Counted from the stretch's first letter, positions 49,603 through 58,792 are shown. The stretch is 64,000 nt of DNA from Pseudomonas hydrolytica (GCF_021495345.1 NZ_CP099397.1:4905001-4969000); one strand, 5' to 3'. Made by a program: numbers and translations. The notes: generated by a model not told the origin, from the sequence alone.

Positions 49603-50619
49603 TCAGCGACCGGCAGCCAGAAGCTGGTCGAGGATACCACCGTTGTCGAAGTGCTTGGCGGTGATCTCGTCCCAGCTGCCCAGCAGCTTGGTCGGGTTGA
49701 TCAGACGCACCGGCGCGAACTGCGCCTTGGTCGCCTCGACCACTTCCGGGTGGTGCACGCGGTAGTTGTAACGGGTCAGCAGCTGCTGGATGTCCTTGCT
49801 GTACTGGAAGTCGAGGAAGGCCTTGGCCTGCTCGCGGGTGCCGCGCTCGTCGGCCACCTTGTCGACGATGGCCACCGGGAACTCGGCCAGCACGCTGACT
49901 TCCGGCACCACGATTTCCAGGTTGGCGGACTTGAACTCGTCACCCTTGGCGATGTTGATCACTTCCGACTCGAAGGTCAGCAGCACGTCGCCCTGACCGT
50001 TCTGGGCGAAGGCCACGGTGGCGCCACGGCCGCCGGTGGGGAAGTTCTCGACGTTCTTCAGCAGCTTGCCGACGAAGGCCTTGATCTTCTCCTCGTCGCC
50101 GTTGAACTTCTCGTTGGCGAACAGCCAGGCGCCCAGGTAGCTGTAGCGGGCGTTGCCGGAGGTTTTCGGGTTGGGGAACACCAGCTTCACGTCATCGCGA
50201 ATCAGGTCGTCCCAGCTCTTGATGTTCTTCGGGTTGCCTTCGCGCACCAGGAAGGCGGTGGTGCTGTAGTACGGCGAGCTGTTGTTGGGGAACTGCTGGG
50301 CCCAGTCCTCGCGCAGCAGCTTGCGCTTGGCCAGGATGTCCACGTCGGTCACCTGGTTGAAGGTGACCACGTCGACCTTCTTGCCCTGAATGATGTCCTG
50401 CGCCTGGCGCGAGGTGCCGGCGAAGGACTGGATGATCTTCACTTCCTTGCCGCTCTGCTGCTTCCAGTGCTCGACGAACAGCGGGTTGATCTCGCCGAAC
50501 AGTTCGCGGGCGATGTCGTAGGAGGCGTTGTGGAATGGGGTATCGGCGGCGGCATGGCTCAGCGAGCCAGTCAGCAGGGTGGCGCTGGCCACGGTGGCCA
50601 GAACGATCTTCTTCAGCAT
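49603..50619 (-). CDS. sbp: Periplasmic sulfate-binding protein
   Basis: This 338-residue protein has a signal peptide (MLKKIVLATVASATLLTGSLSHAAA). The mature part contains NASYDIARELFGEINPLF and SFAGTSRQAQDIIQGKKVDVVTFNQVTDVD, then GNARYSYLGAWLFA and GGRGATVAFAQNGQGDVLLTFESE, the Sbp/CysP hallmark segments. It binds sulfate (or thiosulfate) and hands it to CysTW. The ATG at 50619 follows a GGAAG site. Expression in sulfur limitation is expected through CysB, which is inference. Confidence 0.95.
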   Translation of the reverse strand: MLKKIVLATVASATLLTGSLSHAAADTPFHNASYDIARELFGEINPLFVEHWKQQSGKEVKIIQSFAGTSRQAQDIIQGKKVDVVTFNQVTDVDILAKRKLLREDWAQQFPNNSSPYYSTTAFLVREGNPKNIKSWDDLIRDDVKLVFPNPKTSGNARYSYLGAWLFANEKFNGDEEKIKAFVGKLLKNVENFPTGGRGATVAFAQNGQGDVLLTFESEVINIAKGDEFKSANLEIVVPEVSVLAEFPVAIVDKVADERGTREQAKAFLDFQYSKDIQQLLTRYNYRVHHPEVVEATKAQFAPVRLINPTKLLGSWDEITAKHFDNGGILDQLLAAGR

Positions 50620-50654
50620 CTGAGGCTTCCTTATCGACGGAGGGCCTGCACGCA

Positions 50655-50740
50655 GGCGTTTTGATGGCTCGATTCTGCAGAAAAGATATATAGCCGAAAA
50701 ATATCTTTTTCTTATCTGTTTATAACTGAACCTGCAGAAA
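50655..50740 (-). promoter_or_regulatory. Probable sbp promoter region
   Basis: This AT-rich patch in GC-rich DNA lies 35-120 bases before sbp. A TATATA (50687-50692, read on the minus strand) could be the -10. The -35 position is poor, as expected for a promoter needing an activator such as CysB. The CysB site itself cannot be identified by eye. Confidence 0.35.
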
Positions 50741-50799
50741 AGGCTCGGCCGTATGGGTCGGCAAGGATAAGGCATGTCGCCGCACAGGCGAAGGGAAAG

Positions 50800-50836
50800 G
50801 CGCCCTGCCCCGATCAGGCCGACCGGGGCGGCGCGA
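50800..50836 (-). terminator. GC-rich hairpin after ssuF
   Basis: GCCCCG (50807-50812) and CGGGGC (50824-50829) pair, extended by flanking CGCC/GGCG. It starts a few bases after the ssuF stop and precedes the sbp promoter region. The T-run is lacking. Confidence 0.35.
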
Positions 50837-50841
50837 GGGGA

Positions 50842-51057
50842 TCAGAGCTTGGCGATGGACACCTCGGTGGATTTGACGAAGGCGATCACTTCGCTGCCGA
50901 CCTGCAGTTCCAGCTCGCGCACGGAACGGGTGGTGATCACCGAGGTGACGATGCCGGCGGCGGTCTGCACGTCGATTTCCGAGAGCACGTCGCCGATAAC
51001 GATCTCCTTGATGCTGCCCTTGAACTGGTTACGCACGTTGATGGCTTTTATGGTCAT
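50842..51057 (-). CDS. ssuF: Mop/TOBE-domain molybdopterin-binding protein SsuF
   Basis: This 71-residue protein starts MTIKAINVRNQFKGSIKEIV, a single Mop (TOBE) domain (VLSEIDVQTAAGIVTSVITTRS, VGSEVIAFVKSTEVSIAKL). Such proteins bind molybdate or similar oxyanions. In P. putida the last gene of ssuEADCBF encodes this type of protein and is needed for sulfonate/sulfate-ester use; the position here is the same. A start 19 codons upstream lies in a repeat and is not credible. REP-like repeats separate it from ssuB. Confidence 0.88.
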   Translation of the reverse strand: MTIKAINVRNQFKGSIKEIVIGDVLSEIDVQTAAGIVTSVITTRSVRELELQVGSEVIAFVKSTEVSIAKL

Positions 51058-51083
51058 GGTGTTTCTCCTGATGGTCCACTGAT

Positions 51084-51142
51084 GTAGCCCGGATGCAATC
51101 CGGGGAAATTGCATAACCGCACCCGGATGGCATCCGGGCTAC
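51084..51142. repeat. Inverted pair of REP-like elements between ssuB and ssuF
   Basis: A 21-bp element beginning GTAGCCCGGATGC (51084-51104) faces its near-identical inverse (51122-51142) across 17 bases. It can form a long hairpin in the ssu transcript just before ssuF. Exact copies occur at 52772, 52929 and 54151. Confidence 0.85.
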
Positions 51143-51146
51143 GGCC

Positions 51147-51947
51147 TCACAGCGCCCAACGCAATTGCGTGGGCAGGGGTGATACGGGGTCGGGCGGCGT
51201 CGGCAGCTCCGGCTGCGCCAGCACCCGGTCGAGCACGCGCGCTTCCAGCGCCGCCAGCAGCGGCGAGCCATGCGGACGCGGACGAATCAGTTGCACATCG
51301 AGGTCGAGGCCGATCTGGCCGTGCTCGATGAGGATCACCCGGTCCGCCACGGCCACCGCCTCGGCGACGTCGTGAGTGACCAGCAGCACGGTGAAACCAT
51401 GCTGCTGCCACAGGCGCTCGATCAGTTGCTGCATCTCGATCCGCGTCAGCGCATCCAGCGCGCCCAGCGGTTCGTCGAGCAGCAGCAGGCGCGGCCGATG
51501 GATCAGCGCGCGGGCCAGGGCCACGCGCTGCTTCTGCCCGCCGGACAGCGCCGCCGGCCACTCACCTGCGCGGTCCGCCAGGCCGACCGCGGCCAGCGCT
51601 TCCTCAGCCTGCTGGCGCCAGTTGCCGGAAAGGCCCAGGCCGACGTTGTCGATCACCCGCTTCCAGGGCAGCAGGCGCGCATCCTGGAACATCAGGCGAA
51701 TGTCCTCGCGCACCGCGTTGAGCGAGCCGCTGCCGGCCAGCAACTGGCCGCCGCTGGGCTGATCCAGCCCGGCCAGCAGGCGCAGCAGCGTGCTCTTGCC
51801 GCAGCCGCTGCGGCCGACCACGGCGACGAACTGGCCAGCCGGGATATGCAGGTCGATGCCCTTGAGCACCCGACGCTCACCGAAGGATTTCTCGATCCTC
51901 TCGATTACCAGGGGGATGCCCTGGCGGATGCTGTGCAGTGCAGTCAT
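51147..51947 (-). CDS. ssuB: Alkanesulfonate ABC transporter ATP-binding protein SsuB
   Basis: This 266-residue ATPase has Walker [10 protein letters not shown] (about 45-53), a Q-loop ([11 protein letters not shown]), the ABC signature [15 protein letters not shown], Walker [13 protein letters not shown] and the H-loop VTHDVAEA. It energises sulfonate uptake through SsuC. The start at 51947 overlaps the ssuC stop (ATGA). A longer open frame seen upstream is ssuC in another phase. Confidence 0.94.
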   Translation of the reverse strand: MTALHSIRQGIPLVIERIEKSFGERRVLKGIDLHIPAGQFVAVVGRSGCGKSTLLRLLAGLDQPSGGQLLAGSGSLNAVREDIRLMFQDARLLPWKRVIDNVGLGLSGNWRQQAEEALAAVGLADRAGEWPAALSGGQKQRVALARALIHRPRLLLLDEPLGALDALTRIEMQQLIERLWQQHGFTVLLVTHDVAEAVAVADRVILIEHGQIGLDLDVQLIRPRPHGSPLLAALEARVLDRVLAQPELPTPPDPVSPLPTQLRWAL

Positions 51948-52738
51948 TGGCCACCTGCCTTGGCCTGGTAGGCCGGGTGCCAGCGCAGCCACACACGCTC
52001 CAGGCCCCTGGCCGCGACGTCCGCCAGCTTGCCGAGCAGCGCATAGAGCAGGATCGCCAGCACCACCACGTCGGTCTGCAGGAACTCGCGGGCGTTCATC
52101 GCCAGGTAGCCGATGCCGCTGCTGGCGGAGATGGTCTCGGCGGCGATCAGGGTCAGCCACATGAAACCCAGGGCGAATCGCACGCCGACCAGGATCGACG
52201 GCAGCGCACCGGGCAGGATCACCTGACGGAACAGCGAGAAGCCGGACAGGCCATAGCTGCGCGCCATCTCCACCAGCGCCGGGTCGACGTTGCGGATGCC
52301 GTGGTAGGTATTGAGGTAGATGGGGAACAGGGTGCCGAGCGCGACCAGGAACACCTTGGCCGCCTCGTCGATGCCGAACCAGAGGATCACCAGCGGGATC
52401 AGCGCCAGATGCGGCACGTTGCGGATCATCTGCACCGAGCTGTCGAGAAAGCGCTCGCCCCATTTCGACAGGCCGGTGATAAAGCCCAGCAGCAGGCCGA
52501 TACCGCCGCCGATGGCGAAGCCGATGCCGGCGCGCTGGCCGCTGATCGCCAGGTGCTGCCAGATTTCCCCGGAGGCCAGCAGCGCCCAGCCGGCGGCCAG
52601 CACCGCACTGGGCGCCGGCAGAATGCGACTGGACAGCCAGCCACTGGCCACCGCCAGCTGCCAGGCGGCCAGCAGCCCCAGCGGCAAGGCCCAGGGCGCA
52701 GCGCGCAGGGCCAGTTTGTTAAGGGTCGTGTTGCTCAT
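51944..52738 (-). CDS. ssuC: Alkanesulfonate ABC transporter permease SsuC
   Basis: This 264-residue inner-membrane protein has about six membrane segments and the EAA motif [25 protein letters not shown]. The N-terminus [21 protein letters not shown] precedes the first segment. It works with SsuA and SsuB to import alkanesulfonates. A repeat-rich gap of 233 bases separates it from ssuD upstream. The chosen ATG avoids a start inside a REP-like repeat. Confidence 0.94.
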   Translation of the reverse strand: MSNTTLNKLALRAAPWALPLGLLAAWQLAVASGWLSSRILPAPSAVLAAGWALLASGEIWQHLAISGQRAGIGFAIGGGIGLLLGFITGLSKWGERFLDSSVQMIRNVPHLALIPLVILWFGIDEAAKVFLVALGTLFPIYLNTYHGIRNVDPALVEMARSYGLSGFSLFRQVILPGALPSILVGVRFALGFMWLTLIAAETISASSGIGYLAMNAREFLQTDVVVLAILLYALLGKLADVAARGLERVWLRWHPAYQAKAGGQ

Positions 52739-52771
52739 GGTTGCCTCGAAAACCTTGTAGCGTCTGTATTC

Positions 52772-52792
52772 CCCGGATTGCATCCGGGCTAC
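52772..52792. repeat. REP-like 21-bp element
   Basis: This is an exact inverse copy of the element starting GTAGCCCGGATGC. It faces the copy at 52929 across the large inverted repeat at 52855-52919. Confidence 0.85.
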
Positions 52793-52854
52793 TGGCTGAG
52801 AAAGCCCCTCTCCCCCCAGCCTCCCCCATCAATGGGAGAGCCTGAGCATCGATC

Positions 52855-52919
52855 CGTAGGGTGCGCCATGCGCACCAGTGGGACCGCAGGCAATCGCGGT
52901 GCGCATGGCGCACCCTACG
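52855..52919. repeat. Perfect 22-bp inverted repeat (CGTAGGGTG family)
   Basis: The arm 52855-52876, starting CGTAGGGTGCGCCATGC, and the arm 52898-52919 are exact inverses with a 21-base spacer. A ssuD-ssuC transcript would form a very stable hairpin here. Related arms occur at 20526-20625 and 49512. Confidence 0.88.
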
Positions 52920-52928
52920 ATCAGGTCC

Positions 52929-52949
52929 GTAGCCCGGATGCAATCCGGG
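52929..52949. repeat. REP-like 21-bp element
   Basis: This copy of the element starting GTAGCCCGGATGC lies 23 bases past the ssuD stop. It is identical to those at 51084 and 54151. Confidence 0.85.
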
Positions 52950-52971
52950 AAAACCTTCATCCGCGCTTACC

Positions 52972-54120
52972 TCAACTCGCCGCAGCCGCCTTCGGCAGAA
53001 TGTCGCTGGAGATCATTTCGCCGAACGGGCTGACATAACCGCGACTCTCCGGGCGCGCAGGCGCGGCCACATCCAGGTGCGGGAAGAGCAGCTCGGCGAC
53101 GCGGTACGACTCCTCCAGATGCGGGTAGCCGGAAAAGATGAAGGTGTCGATGCCGAGCTCCGCGTACTCCCTGACCCGCGCCGCCACGGTCGGGCCGTCG
53201 CCGACCAGGGCGGTGCCGGCGCCGCCGCGCACCAGGCCGACACCGGCCCAGAGGTTCGGCGACACTTCCAGGTTGTCGGTCTTGCCGCCGTGCAGGGCGG
53301 CCATGCGCTGCTGGCCGACCGAGTCGAAGCGCGCCAGCGAGGCCTGGGCGCGGTCGATGGTGTCCTGGTCCAGATGGCTGATCAGGCGATCCGCCGCAGC
53401 CCAGGCCTCCTCATTGGTCTCGCGCACGATCACGTGCAGGCGAATGCCGAAGCGCACTTCACGCCCCTGCTTGGCCGCCTTTTCACGCACCTGGGCGATC
53501 TTCTCGGCCACCGCAGCCGGCGGCTCGCCCCAGGTCAGGTACAGCTCGACCTGCTCGGCGGCCAGGTCCTGCGCCGCGTCGGAGGAGCCACCGAAATACA
53601 GCGGCGGACGCGGCTGCTGGATCGGCGGATAGAGCAGCTTGGCGCCCTTCACCTGGATGTGCTTGCCGTCGTAGTCGACGGTTTCGCCTTCCAGCACGCG
53701 GCGCCAGATACGGGTGAATTCGACCGACGCCTCGTAGCGTTCGGCATGCGACAGGTGCAGACCGTCGCCGGCCAGCTCGTCCGGATCGCCGCCGGTCACC
53801 AGGTTGAACAGCGCACGGCCGTTGGACAGGCGATCCAGGGTCGCCGCCTGGCGCGCAGCCACGGTCGGCGAAATGATCCCCGGGCGCAGCGCGACGAGAA
53901 ACTTCAGGTTCTGCGTCACCGGGATCAGCGAGGCCGCCACCAGCCAGGAGTCCTCGCAGGAACGCCCGGTGGGAATCAGCACGCCGCTGTAACCGAGGCG
54001 GTCGGCGGCCTGGGCTATCTGCGCCAGGTAGCCGTGGTCGACGGCGCGGGCGCCTTCGGCGGTGCCCAGGTACTTGCCATCGCCATGGGTAGGCAGGAAC
54101 CAGAAGATATTGAGGCTCAT
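52972..54120 (-). CDS. ssuD: FMNH2-dependent alkanesulfonate monooxygenase SsuD
   Basis: This 382-residue luciferase-fold enzyme starts [19 protein letters not shown]. It contains [52 protein letters not shown] and [23 protein letters not shown], all characteristic of SsuD. It cleaves the C-S bond of alkanesulfonates to release sulfite, using FMNH2 from SsuE. The ATG at 54120 follows GGAGACCACTCC. REP-like repeats flank it on both sides. Confidence 0.96.
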   Translation of the reverse strand: MSLNIFWFLPTHGDGKYLGTAEGARAVDHGYLAQIAQAADRLGYSGVLIPTGRSCEDSWLVAASLIPVTQNLKFLVALRPGIISPTVAARQAATLDRLSNGRALFNLVTGGDPDELAGDGLHLSHAERYEASVEFTRIWRRVLEGETVDYDGKHIQVKGAKLLYPPIQQPRPPLYFGGSSDAAQDLAAEQVELYLTWGEPPAAVAEKIAQVREKAAKQGREVRFGIRLHVIVRETNEEAWAAADRLISHLDQDTIDRAQASLARFDSVGQQRMAALHGGKTDNLEVSPNLWAGVGLVRGGAGTALVGDGPTVAARVREYAELGIDTFIFSGYPHLEESYRVAELLFPHLDVAAPARPESRGYVSPFGEMISSDILPKAAAAS

Positions 54121-54150
54121 GGAGTGGTCTCCTTTTGCGAAAGCGTTGAC

Positions 54151-54208
54151 GTAGCCCGGATGCAATCCGGGAATACCGTGCAGCTGTCCCGGATCGCATC
54201 CGGGCTAC
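54151..54208. repeat. Inverted pair of REP-like elements between ssuA and ssuD
   Basis: The element starting GTAGCCCGGATGC (54151-54171) faces a one-base-variant inverse (54188-54208) across 16 bases, filling almost the whole ssuA-ssuD gap. The arrangement matches the pair at 51084-51142. Confidence 0.85.
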
Positions 54209-54211
54209 GGG

Positions 54212-55192
54212 TTACTGGGCCTGGGCAACCTTGGCCGGCTGCCGCCAGATCACCTCGGTAATGCTCAGGCGCTTGGGGATCAGCTTCAGATCGCTGAAGG
54301 TGTCGGCGATCTTCTGCTGCGCACTCACCACGTCGGCGGTGATCAGCTGCGCGCCGTAGCTCTGCCGCTGCACCGCGGTACGGGTGATCTCGGGAGACAG
54401 ACCCAGCAGCGGCGCAACCTGGGCGGTGGCTTCGTCGACGTTGGCGCGAGTCCACTCGCCGGTCTTGCGAATCTCGTCCACCAGGGCGACCACTACCTCG
54501 GGGTGCTTTTCGGCGAAGGGACGCGCGGCCAGGTAGAACTGGTGGTTGCTCACCAGGCCCTGGCCGTCGCGCAGGGTACGGGCCTGCAGCTGCTGTTCGG
54601 CGGCCGCCTGGAAGGGGTCCCAGATCACCCAGGCGTCGACGCTGCCACGCTCGAACGCGGCGCGGGCATCGGCAGGCGGCAGGTACACGGGGGTGATATC
54701 GCTGATGCTCAGGCCGGCTTCCTCCAACGCGCGCACCAGCAGGTAATGCACGTTGGAGCCCTTGTTCAGGGCGACCTTCTTGCCCTTGAGTTCGGCCACC
54801 GTTTCGATCGGCGAATCCTTGGGCAGCAGAATCGCCTCGCTGAGCGGCGCCGGCGGCTCGAAGGCCACGTAGAGCAGATCGGCGCCGGCTGCCTGGGCGA
54901 ATACCGGCGGCGTCTCGCCCGTGGTGCCGAAGTCGATGGAGCCCACGTTGAGCCCTTCGAGCAGCTGCGGGCCCGCCGGGAACTCGGTCCACTGCACCTT
55001 GACGCCCTGTTCGGCCAGGCGTTTTTCCAGCGCACCGCTGGATTTGAGCAGCACCAGGGTGCCGTACTTCTGATAGCCGATCCGCAACACGCTTTCGTTA
55101 TCAGAAGCGGCCTGTGCTTGAGTGATGGCGCCGAAGGAAATGGCCGCGGCAAACAGGGCGACCAGACTCCGACGCAAAGTGTTGGCGCCCAT
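54212..55192 (-). CDS. ssuA: Sulfonate-binding periplasmic protein SsuA
   Basis: This 326-residue protein has a signal peptide (MGANTLRRSLVALFAAAISFGAITQAQA). The SsuA/TauA-type core includes LRIGYQKYGTLVLLKSSGALEKRL, VQWTEFPAGPQLLEGLNVGSIDFG and GSVDAWVIWDPFQAAAE. It delivers aliphatic sulfonates to the SsuBC permease. It stands between ssuE and ssuD in the order lsfA-ssuE-A-D-C-B-F. Confidence 0.95.
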   Translation of the reverse strand: MGANTLRRSLVALFAAAISFGAITQAQAASDNESVLRIGYQKYGTLVLLKSSGALEKRLAEQGVKVQWTEFPAGPQLLEGLNVGSIDFGTTGETPPVFAQAAGADLLYVAFEPPAPLSEAILLPKDSPIETVAELKGKKVALNKGSNVHYLLVRALEEAGLSISDITPVYLPPADARAAFERGSVDAWVIWDPFQAAAEQQLQARTLRDGQGLVSNHQFYLAARPFAEKHPEVVVALVDEIRKTGEWTRANVDEATAQVAPLLGLSPEITRTAVQRQSYGAQLITADVVSAQQKIADTFSDLKLIPKRLSITEVIWRQPAKVAQAQ

Positions 55193-55268
55193 GGCGACCT
55201 CCTTTGCAAGTTGAGTGTGGGCCTGCTTGCCCGTTGGCGGGCGAGTAAGGCGGGGTGTTACGGGTGGT

Positions 55269-55862
55269 TCAGATGCTCCAGCGGGCGTTCACCAGCCGGT
55301 CGTTCAATACGTTCGGGTCGATCGGTTGCGGCCGCCGCGCCAGGGCGGCGGTCAGTTGTTCCAGTGCCTCGTCGAGGCGCTCGCGCAGCTCGTCGTCGAT
55401 CTGCGCAGGCCTGTCCCCTTCCGGGTAGGCGATCTGCTTGTCCACGGCGAACACGCCGCTGAGCATCTCCTGCGCCTTCAGCGCAGCCAGCACCGGCTTG
55501 AGGGCGTAGTCCACCGCCAACAGGTGCGCCGGGCTGCCACCACTGGCCAGCGGCAGCACCACCTTGTGCGCCAGGGCGCGCTCGGGCAGCAGATCGAGCA
55601 GCACCTTCAGCGCGCCGGTGAACGATGCCTTGTACACCGGCGTGCCAACCACCAGGCCATCGGCGCTGGCCACCACGGCCTGCAGCTGGCGGACAGCCGG
55701 GCTGTCGAAGCGCGCATGCAGCAGATCCTCGGCGGCAAAATCGCGCACCCGCAGCAGGCTCACTTCCACCTGCTGCGCCTCCAGGCGCTGGCGTACATGG
55801 TCCAGCAGCACTTCGGTGCGCGAACGCGCCGCTGGGCTGCCGGTGAGCAATACGACATGCAT
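55269..55862 (-). CDS. ssuE: NAD(P)H-dependent FMN reductase SsuE
   Basis: This 197-residue flavodoxin-fold enzyme starts [20 protein letters not shown]. It has the FMN phosphate loop [35 protein letters not shown] and [20 protein letters not shown], the SsuE signatures. It supplies FMNH2 to SsuD. Its ATG is only 9 bases past the lsfA stop, so lsfA is probably the first gene of this operon. Confidence 0.95.
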   Translation of the reverse strand: MHVVLLTGSPAARSRTEVLLDHVRQRLEAQQVEVSLLRVRDFAAEDLLHARFDSPAVRQLQAVVASADGLVVGTPVYKASFTGALKVLLDLLPERALAHKVVLPLASGGSPAHLLAVDYALKPVLAALKAQEMLSGVFAVDKQIAYPEGDRPAQIDDELRERLDEALEQLTAALARRPQPIDPNVLNDRLVNARWSI

Positions 55863-55871
55863 GGTCAGTCC

Positions 55872-56510
55872 TTAGCGATTCGGTTGCGGCGTCAGGCGCA
55901 GGTAGGGTTTGACCGCGCGGTAGCCCTTGGGGAAGCGCTGGGCGATCTCGGCTTCGTCTTTGAGCGACGGCACGATCACCACCTCTTCACCGTCCTGCCA
56001 GTTGGCCGGAGTGGCGACCTTGTAGTTGTCGGTCAGCTGCAGCGAGTCGACCACGCGAAGGATCTCGTGGAAATTGCGCCCGGTGCTGGCTGGATAGGTG
56101 ATGGTCAGGCGCACCTTCTTGTTCGGGTCGATGACGAACAGCGAACGCACGGTCAGGGTGTCGTTGGCGTTCGGGTGGATCAGGTCGTAGAGGTCGGACA
56201 CCTTGCGGTCGGCATCGGCGATGATCGGGAAATTGACCGCGGTGTTCTGCGTCTCGTTGATGTCGTCGATCCATTTCAGGTGCGAATCCACCGGGTCGAC
56301 CGACAGGGCGATGGCCTTGACGCCGCGCTTGGCGAATTCATCCTTCAGCTTGGCGGTGAAGCCCAGCTCGGTGGTGCACACCGGCGTGAAGTCGGCCGGG
56401 TGGGAGAAGAGGATGCCCCAGCTGTCACCCAGCCACTCGTGGAAGCGAATGCGGCCTTCGCTGGAATCCTGTTCGAAGTCAGGGGCGATGTCGCCCAGGC
56501 GGATGGTCAT
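55872..56510 (-). CDS. lsfA: 1-Cys peroxiredoxin LsfA
   Basis: This 212-residue Prx6-type peroxiredoxin has the peroxidatic Cys45 in FTPVCTTELGF, preceded by LFSHPADF. The C-terminal region includes VVDSLQLTDNYKVATPANW, and no resolving-cysteine motif is seen. It reduces peroxides. In Pseudomonas LsfA is induced by sulfate starvation and linked to sulfonate use, in line with its position just before ssuE. The gap on its upstream side is strongly AT-rich and should hold a promoter. Confidence 0.94.
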   Translation of the reverse strand: MTIRLGDIAPDFEQDSSEGRIRFHEWLGDSWGILFSHPADFTPVCTTELGFTAKLKDEFAKRGVKAIALSVDPVDSHLKWIDDINETQNTAVNFPIIADADRKVSDLYDLIHPNANDTLTVRSLFVIDPNKKVRLTITYPASTGRNFHEILRVVDSLQLTDNYKVATPANWQDGEEVVIVPSLKDEAEIAQRFPKGYRAVKPYLRLTPQPNR

Positions 56511-56636
56511 GAAGATGCTCCTTGGCAGTGGCTTGCGTGGTGCCCACTATGCTCAGGAACGAAACGAAACAAAAAGAATAAATAAAAATTTATTTATAAC
56601 TTAAAGCTATTTACGCAATACGGATGGAGCCGCCCC
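56511..56636. promoter_or_regulatory. AT-rich divergent promoter region, lsfA / GNAT gene
   Basis: This 126-base gap contains an A/T-rich core at 56560-56615, striking in DNA that is otherwise GC-rich. It should hold the promoter for the lsfA-ssu operon (minus) and for the acetyltransferase gene (plus). CysB control is expected from the operon content. Exact -35/-10 boxes cannot be fixed by eye. Confidence 0.45.
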
Positions 56637-57092
56637 ATGCCCAATCCCAGCCTGCACAGCATCCCCAGCGTTCAGGCGCCGCTGCACCTTCTGCTGGAAG
56701 CCGACCCCAGCACAGAGCTCATCGCCGGCTACCTGCACGACTGCCATTGCGTGGTGGCACGCCTGGGCGAAGCGACCGTCGGCGTCTATCTGCTCAAGGC
56801 GCTGGGCGCCGAGACCTGGGAGCTGATGAATATCGCCGTAGCGCCCGAGCATCAGGGCCGGGGCATCGGCGCCCTGCTGCTGCGCCACGCCATCGACCAG
56901 GCCCGGCAGCTCGGCGCCAAACGCCTGGAACTGGGCACCGGCAGCTTCGGCCACCAGCTGACCTTCTACCAGCGCGCCGGCTTTCGCGTGGTGGCGGTGG
57001 AGCCGGATTACTTCCTCACCCACTACCCCGAGCCCCTGTTCGAGAACGGCCTGCAACACCGCGACCGTCTGCGCCTGGCGCTGACGCTATAG
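56637..57092 (+). CDS. GNAT family N-acetyltransferase
   Basis: This 151-residue protein has the acetyl-CoA-binding motif NIAVAPEHQGRGIGALLLRHAID (motif A, Q/RXXGXG) and motif B (LELGTGSFGHQLTFYQRAGFRVV). The substrate is unknown. Its C-terminal VVAVEPDYFLTHYPEPLFENG resembles GNAT proteins found in many pseudomonads. It is divergent from lsfA and its 3' end overlaps the chrA 3' end by 6 bases. Confidence 0.9.
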   Translation: MPNPSLHSIPSVQAPLHLLLEADPSTELIAGYLHDCHCVVARLGEATVGVYLLKALGAETWELMNIAVAPEHQGRGIGALLLRHAIDQARQLGAKRLELGTGSFGHQLTFYQRAGFRVVAVEPDYFLTHYPEPLFENGLQHRDRLRLALTL

Positions 57093-58421
57093 CAGCAGGT
57101 GCGCCGCCAGCCCCACCGCGGCGCACCCGACGATGGTCTCGATCACCCCGCGCTTGAACTTGAACAGGGCCAACGCCGCCCCGCTGGCGATCAACGCCGA
57201 TACCCAGTCAAACGTGCCGGCGAAGCCCTCCGGCCACAACACGTGGTACCCGAAGAACAGCGCCAGGTTGAGGATCACCCCCACCACGGCGGCGGTGATG
57301 CCGGTCAGCGGCGCGGTGAACTTCAGCTCGCCATGGGTCGACTCCACCAGCGGCCCGCCGGCGAGGATGAACAAGAACGACGGCAGGAAGGTGAACCAGG
57401 TGACCAGGCAGGCTGCCAGCGCGCCACTGGCGAAGGCCGAATCGCCACCGAACACCGGCTGCCCATAGGCGCCAACGAAGGCGACGAAGGCCACCACCAT
57501 GATCAGCGGCCCCGGTGTGGTCTCGCCCAGGGCCAGACCATCGATCATCTGCGTCGGCGTCAGCCAGCCGTAGTAGCCGACCGCGCCCTGATAGACATAG
57601 GGCAGCACCGCATAAGCACCGCCGAAGGTCAGCAACGCCGCCTTGGTGAAGAACCAGCCCATCTGCGTCAGGCTGCCGTCCCAGCCGAACGCCAGGGTCA
57701 GCAAGCCCATGGGCAGCAGCCACAGCGCAGCGCCCACCAGCAGGATCAGCGCCAGGCGCGGCAGGCGGAAGCGGGTATGCGCCAGGCGGGTATCGTCCTC
57801 GATCAGCGCCGCGCCATAGGACTTGTCCGCCGCACCGTGGCCGCCGCCGACGGCGAAATGCTGCGGCGCCAACTGCCCGCCGATGTAACCGAGCAGCGCC
57901 GCACCGAGCACGATCAGCGGGAACGGCAGCTGCAGCACGAAGATGGCCACGAAGGCCGCCGCCGCGATGGCCCACAGCCAGCGATTCTTCAGCGCCCGAC
58001 CGCCAATGCGCCAGGCCGCCTGCACCACGATGGCGGTCACCGCCGGCTTGATGCCGTAGAAGATCCCGGCCACCAGCGGCACGTCACCGAACACCAGATA
58101 GACCCAGGACAGCGCGACTAGAATCAGCAGCGACGGCAGCACGAACAGCACCCCGGCGATCACCCCGCCCCAGGTTCGGTGCATCAGCCAGCCGATATAG
58201 GTGGCCAACTGCTGCGCCTCCGGCCCGGGCAGCAACATGCAGTAATTCAGCGCATGCAGAAAGCGCCGCTCGGACAACCAGCGGCGCTTCTCCACCAGCT
58301 CCTGATGCATGATCGAAATCTGCCCCGCCGGCCCACCGAAACTGATCAACCCCAGCTTCAACCAGAACCAGAAGGCTTGCAGCAAACTGACCGGGGCGGG
58401 ACGCTCAGGGGACTCGGACAT
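57087..58421 (-). CDS. chrA: Chromate transporter, ChrA (CHR) family
   Basis: This 444-residue two-domain inner-membrane protein has ten or more hydrophobic segments. The duplicated CHR motifs are visible: ISFGGPAGQISIMHQELVEKRRW in the N-terminal half and LTFGGAYAVLPYVYQGAV in the C-terminal half, with LLPGPEAQQLATYIGWL and LGETTPGPLIMVVAFVAF. It would export chromate, possibly in exchange for or competing with sulfate. It is the last chromosomal gene before the integron array. Confidence 0.93.
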   Translation of the reverse strand: MSESPERPAPVSLLQAFWFWLKLGLISFGGPAGQISIMHQELVEKRRWLSERRFLHALNYCMLLPGPEAQQLATYIGWLMHRTWGGVIAGVLFVLPSLLILVALSWVYLVFGDVPLVAGIFYGIKPAVTAIVVQAAWRIGGRALKNRWLWAIAAAAFVAIFVLQLPFPLIVLGAALLGYIGGQLAPQHFAVGGGHGAADKSYGAALIEDDTRLAHTRFRLPRLALILLVGAALWLLPMGLLTLAFGWDGSLTQMGWFFTKAALLTFGGAYAVLPYVYQGAVGYYGWLTPTQMIDGLALGETTPGPLIMVVAFVAFVGAYGQPVFGGDSAFASGALAACLVTWFTFLPSFLFILAGGPLVESTHGELKFTAPLTGITAAVVGVILNLALFFGYHVLWPEGFAGTFDWVSALIASGAALALFKFKRGVIETIVGCAAVGLAAHLLL

Positions 58422-58556
58422 CGAAGGGCTCCATCGGTGGACAAAATCGACCGGCCACTATAGCCGCATAACGTGACCGCCGCGCGACACCGAACGAAAA
58501 ATCACCATCCCCACGCAGCCCTTGCCCCACCTGGCCCGGACGAGTTTTCCCGCATC

Positions 58557-58588
58557 TTATCCACAGCACTTTCCCCAGATTCTGTGCA
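58557..58588 (+). repeat. DnaA-box-containing repeat, copy 1
   Basis: It starts TTATCCACAGC, is variable in the middle and ends CAGATTCTGTG. The second copy lies at 58761-58792. The first nine bases are a perfect DnaA box. Confidence 0.6.
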
Positions 58589-58760
58589 CGACGCCAGGTA
58601 ACAAGTCTCCGCCTTGCCAGGCGGTTGAAAAATCATCGCAACTTATTGATTCATCGCGATATAGCGTGTGGCGATAACACCAGCAAAGCGTCATTGGGCA
58701 AAAACTGAACGGCCTGCCCTGGCCCGCTTGAATGCTAGGCGCGAAGCGCTTTTGCAAAGG

Positions 58761-58792
58761 TTATCCACAGCGCTGTTAACAGATTCTGTGGG
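58761..58792 (+). repeat. DnaA-box-containing repeat, copy 2
   Basis: It has the same layout as copy 1 (TTATCCACAGC at one end, CAGATTCTGTG at the other), 204 bases further on in the same orientation, with a diverged middle (GCTGTTAA). Confidence 0.6.

Noticed and set aside
58557..58792. DnaA boxes as a replication origin
   Set aside because: Only two boxes are present, with no AT-rich unwinding region, no iterons and no dnaA, gidA, rpmH or rep gene nearby.
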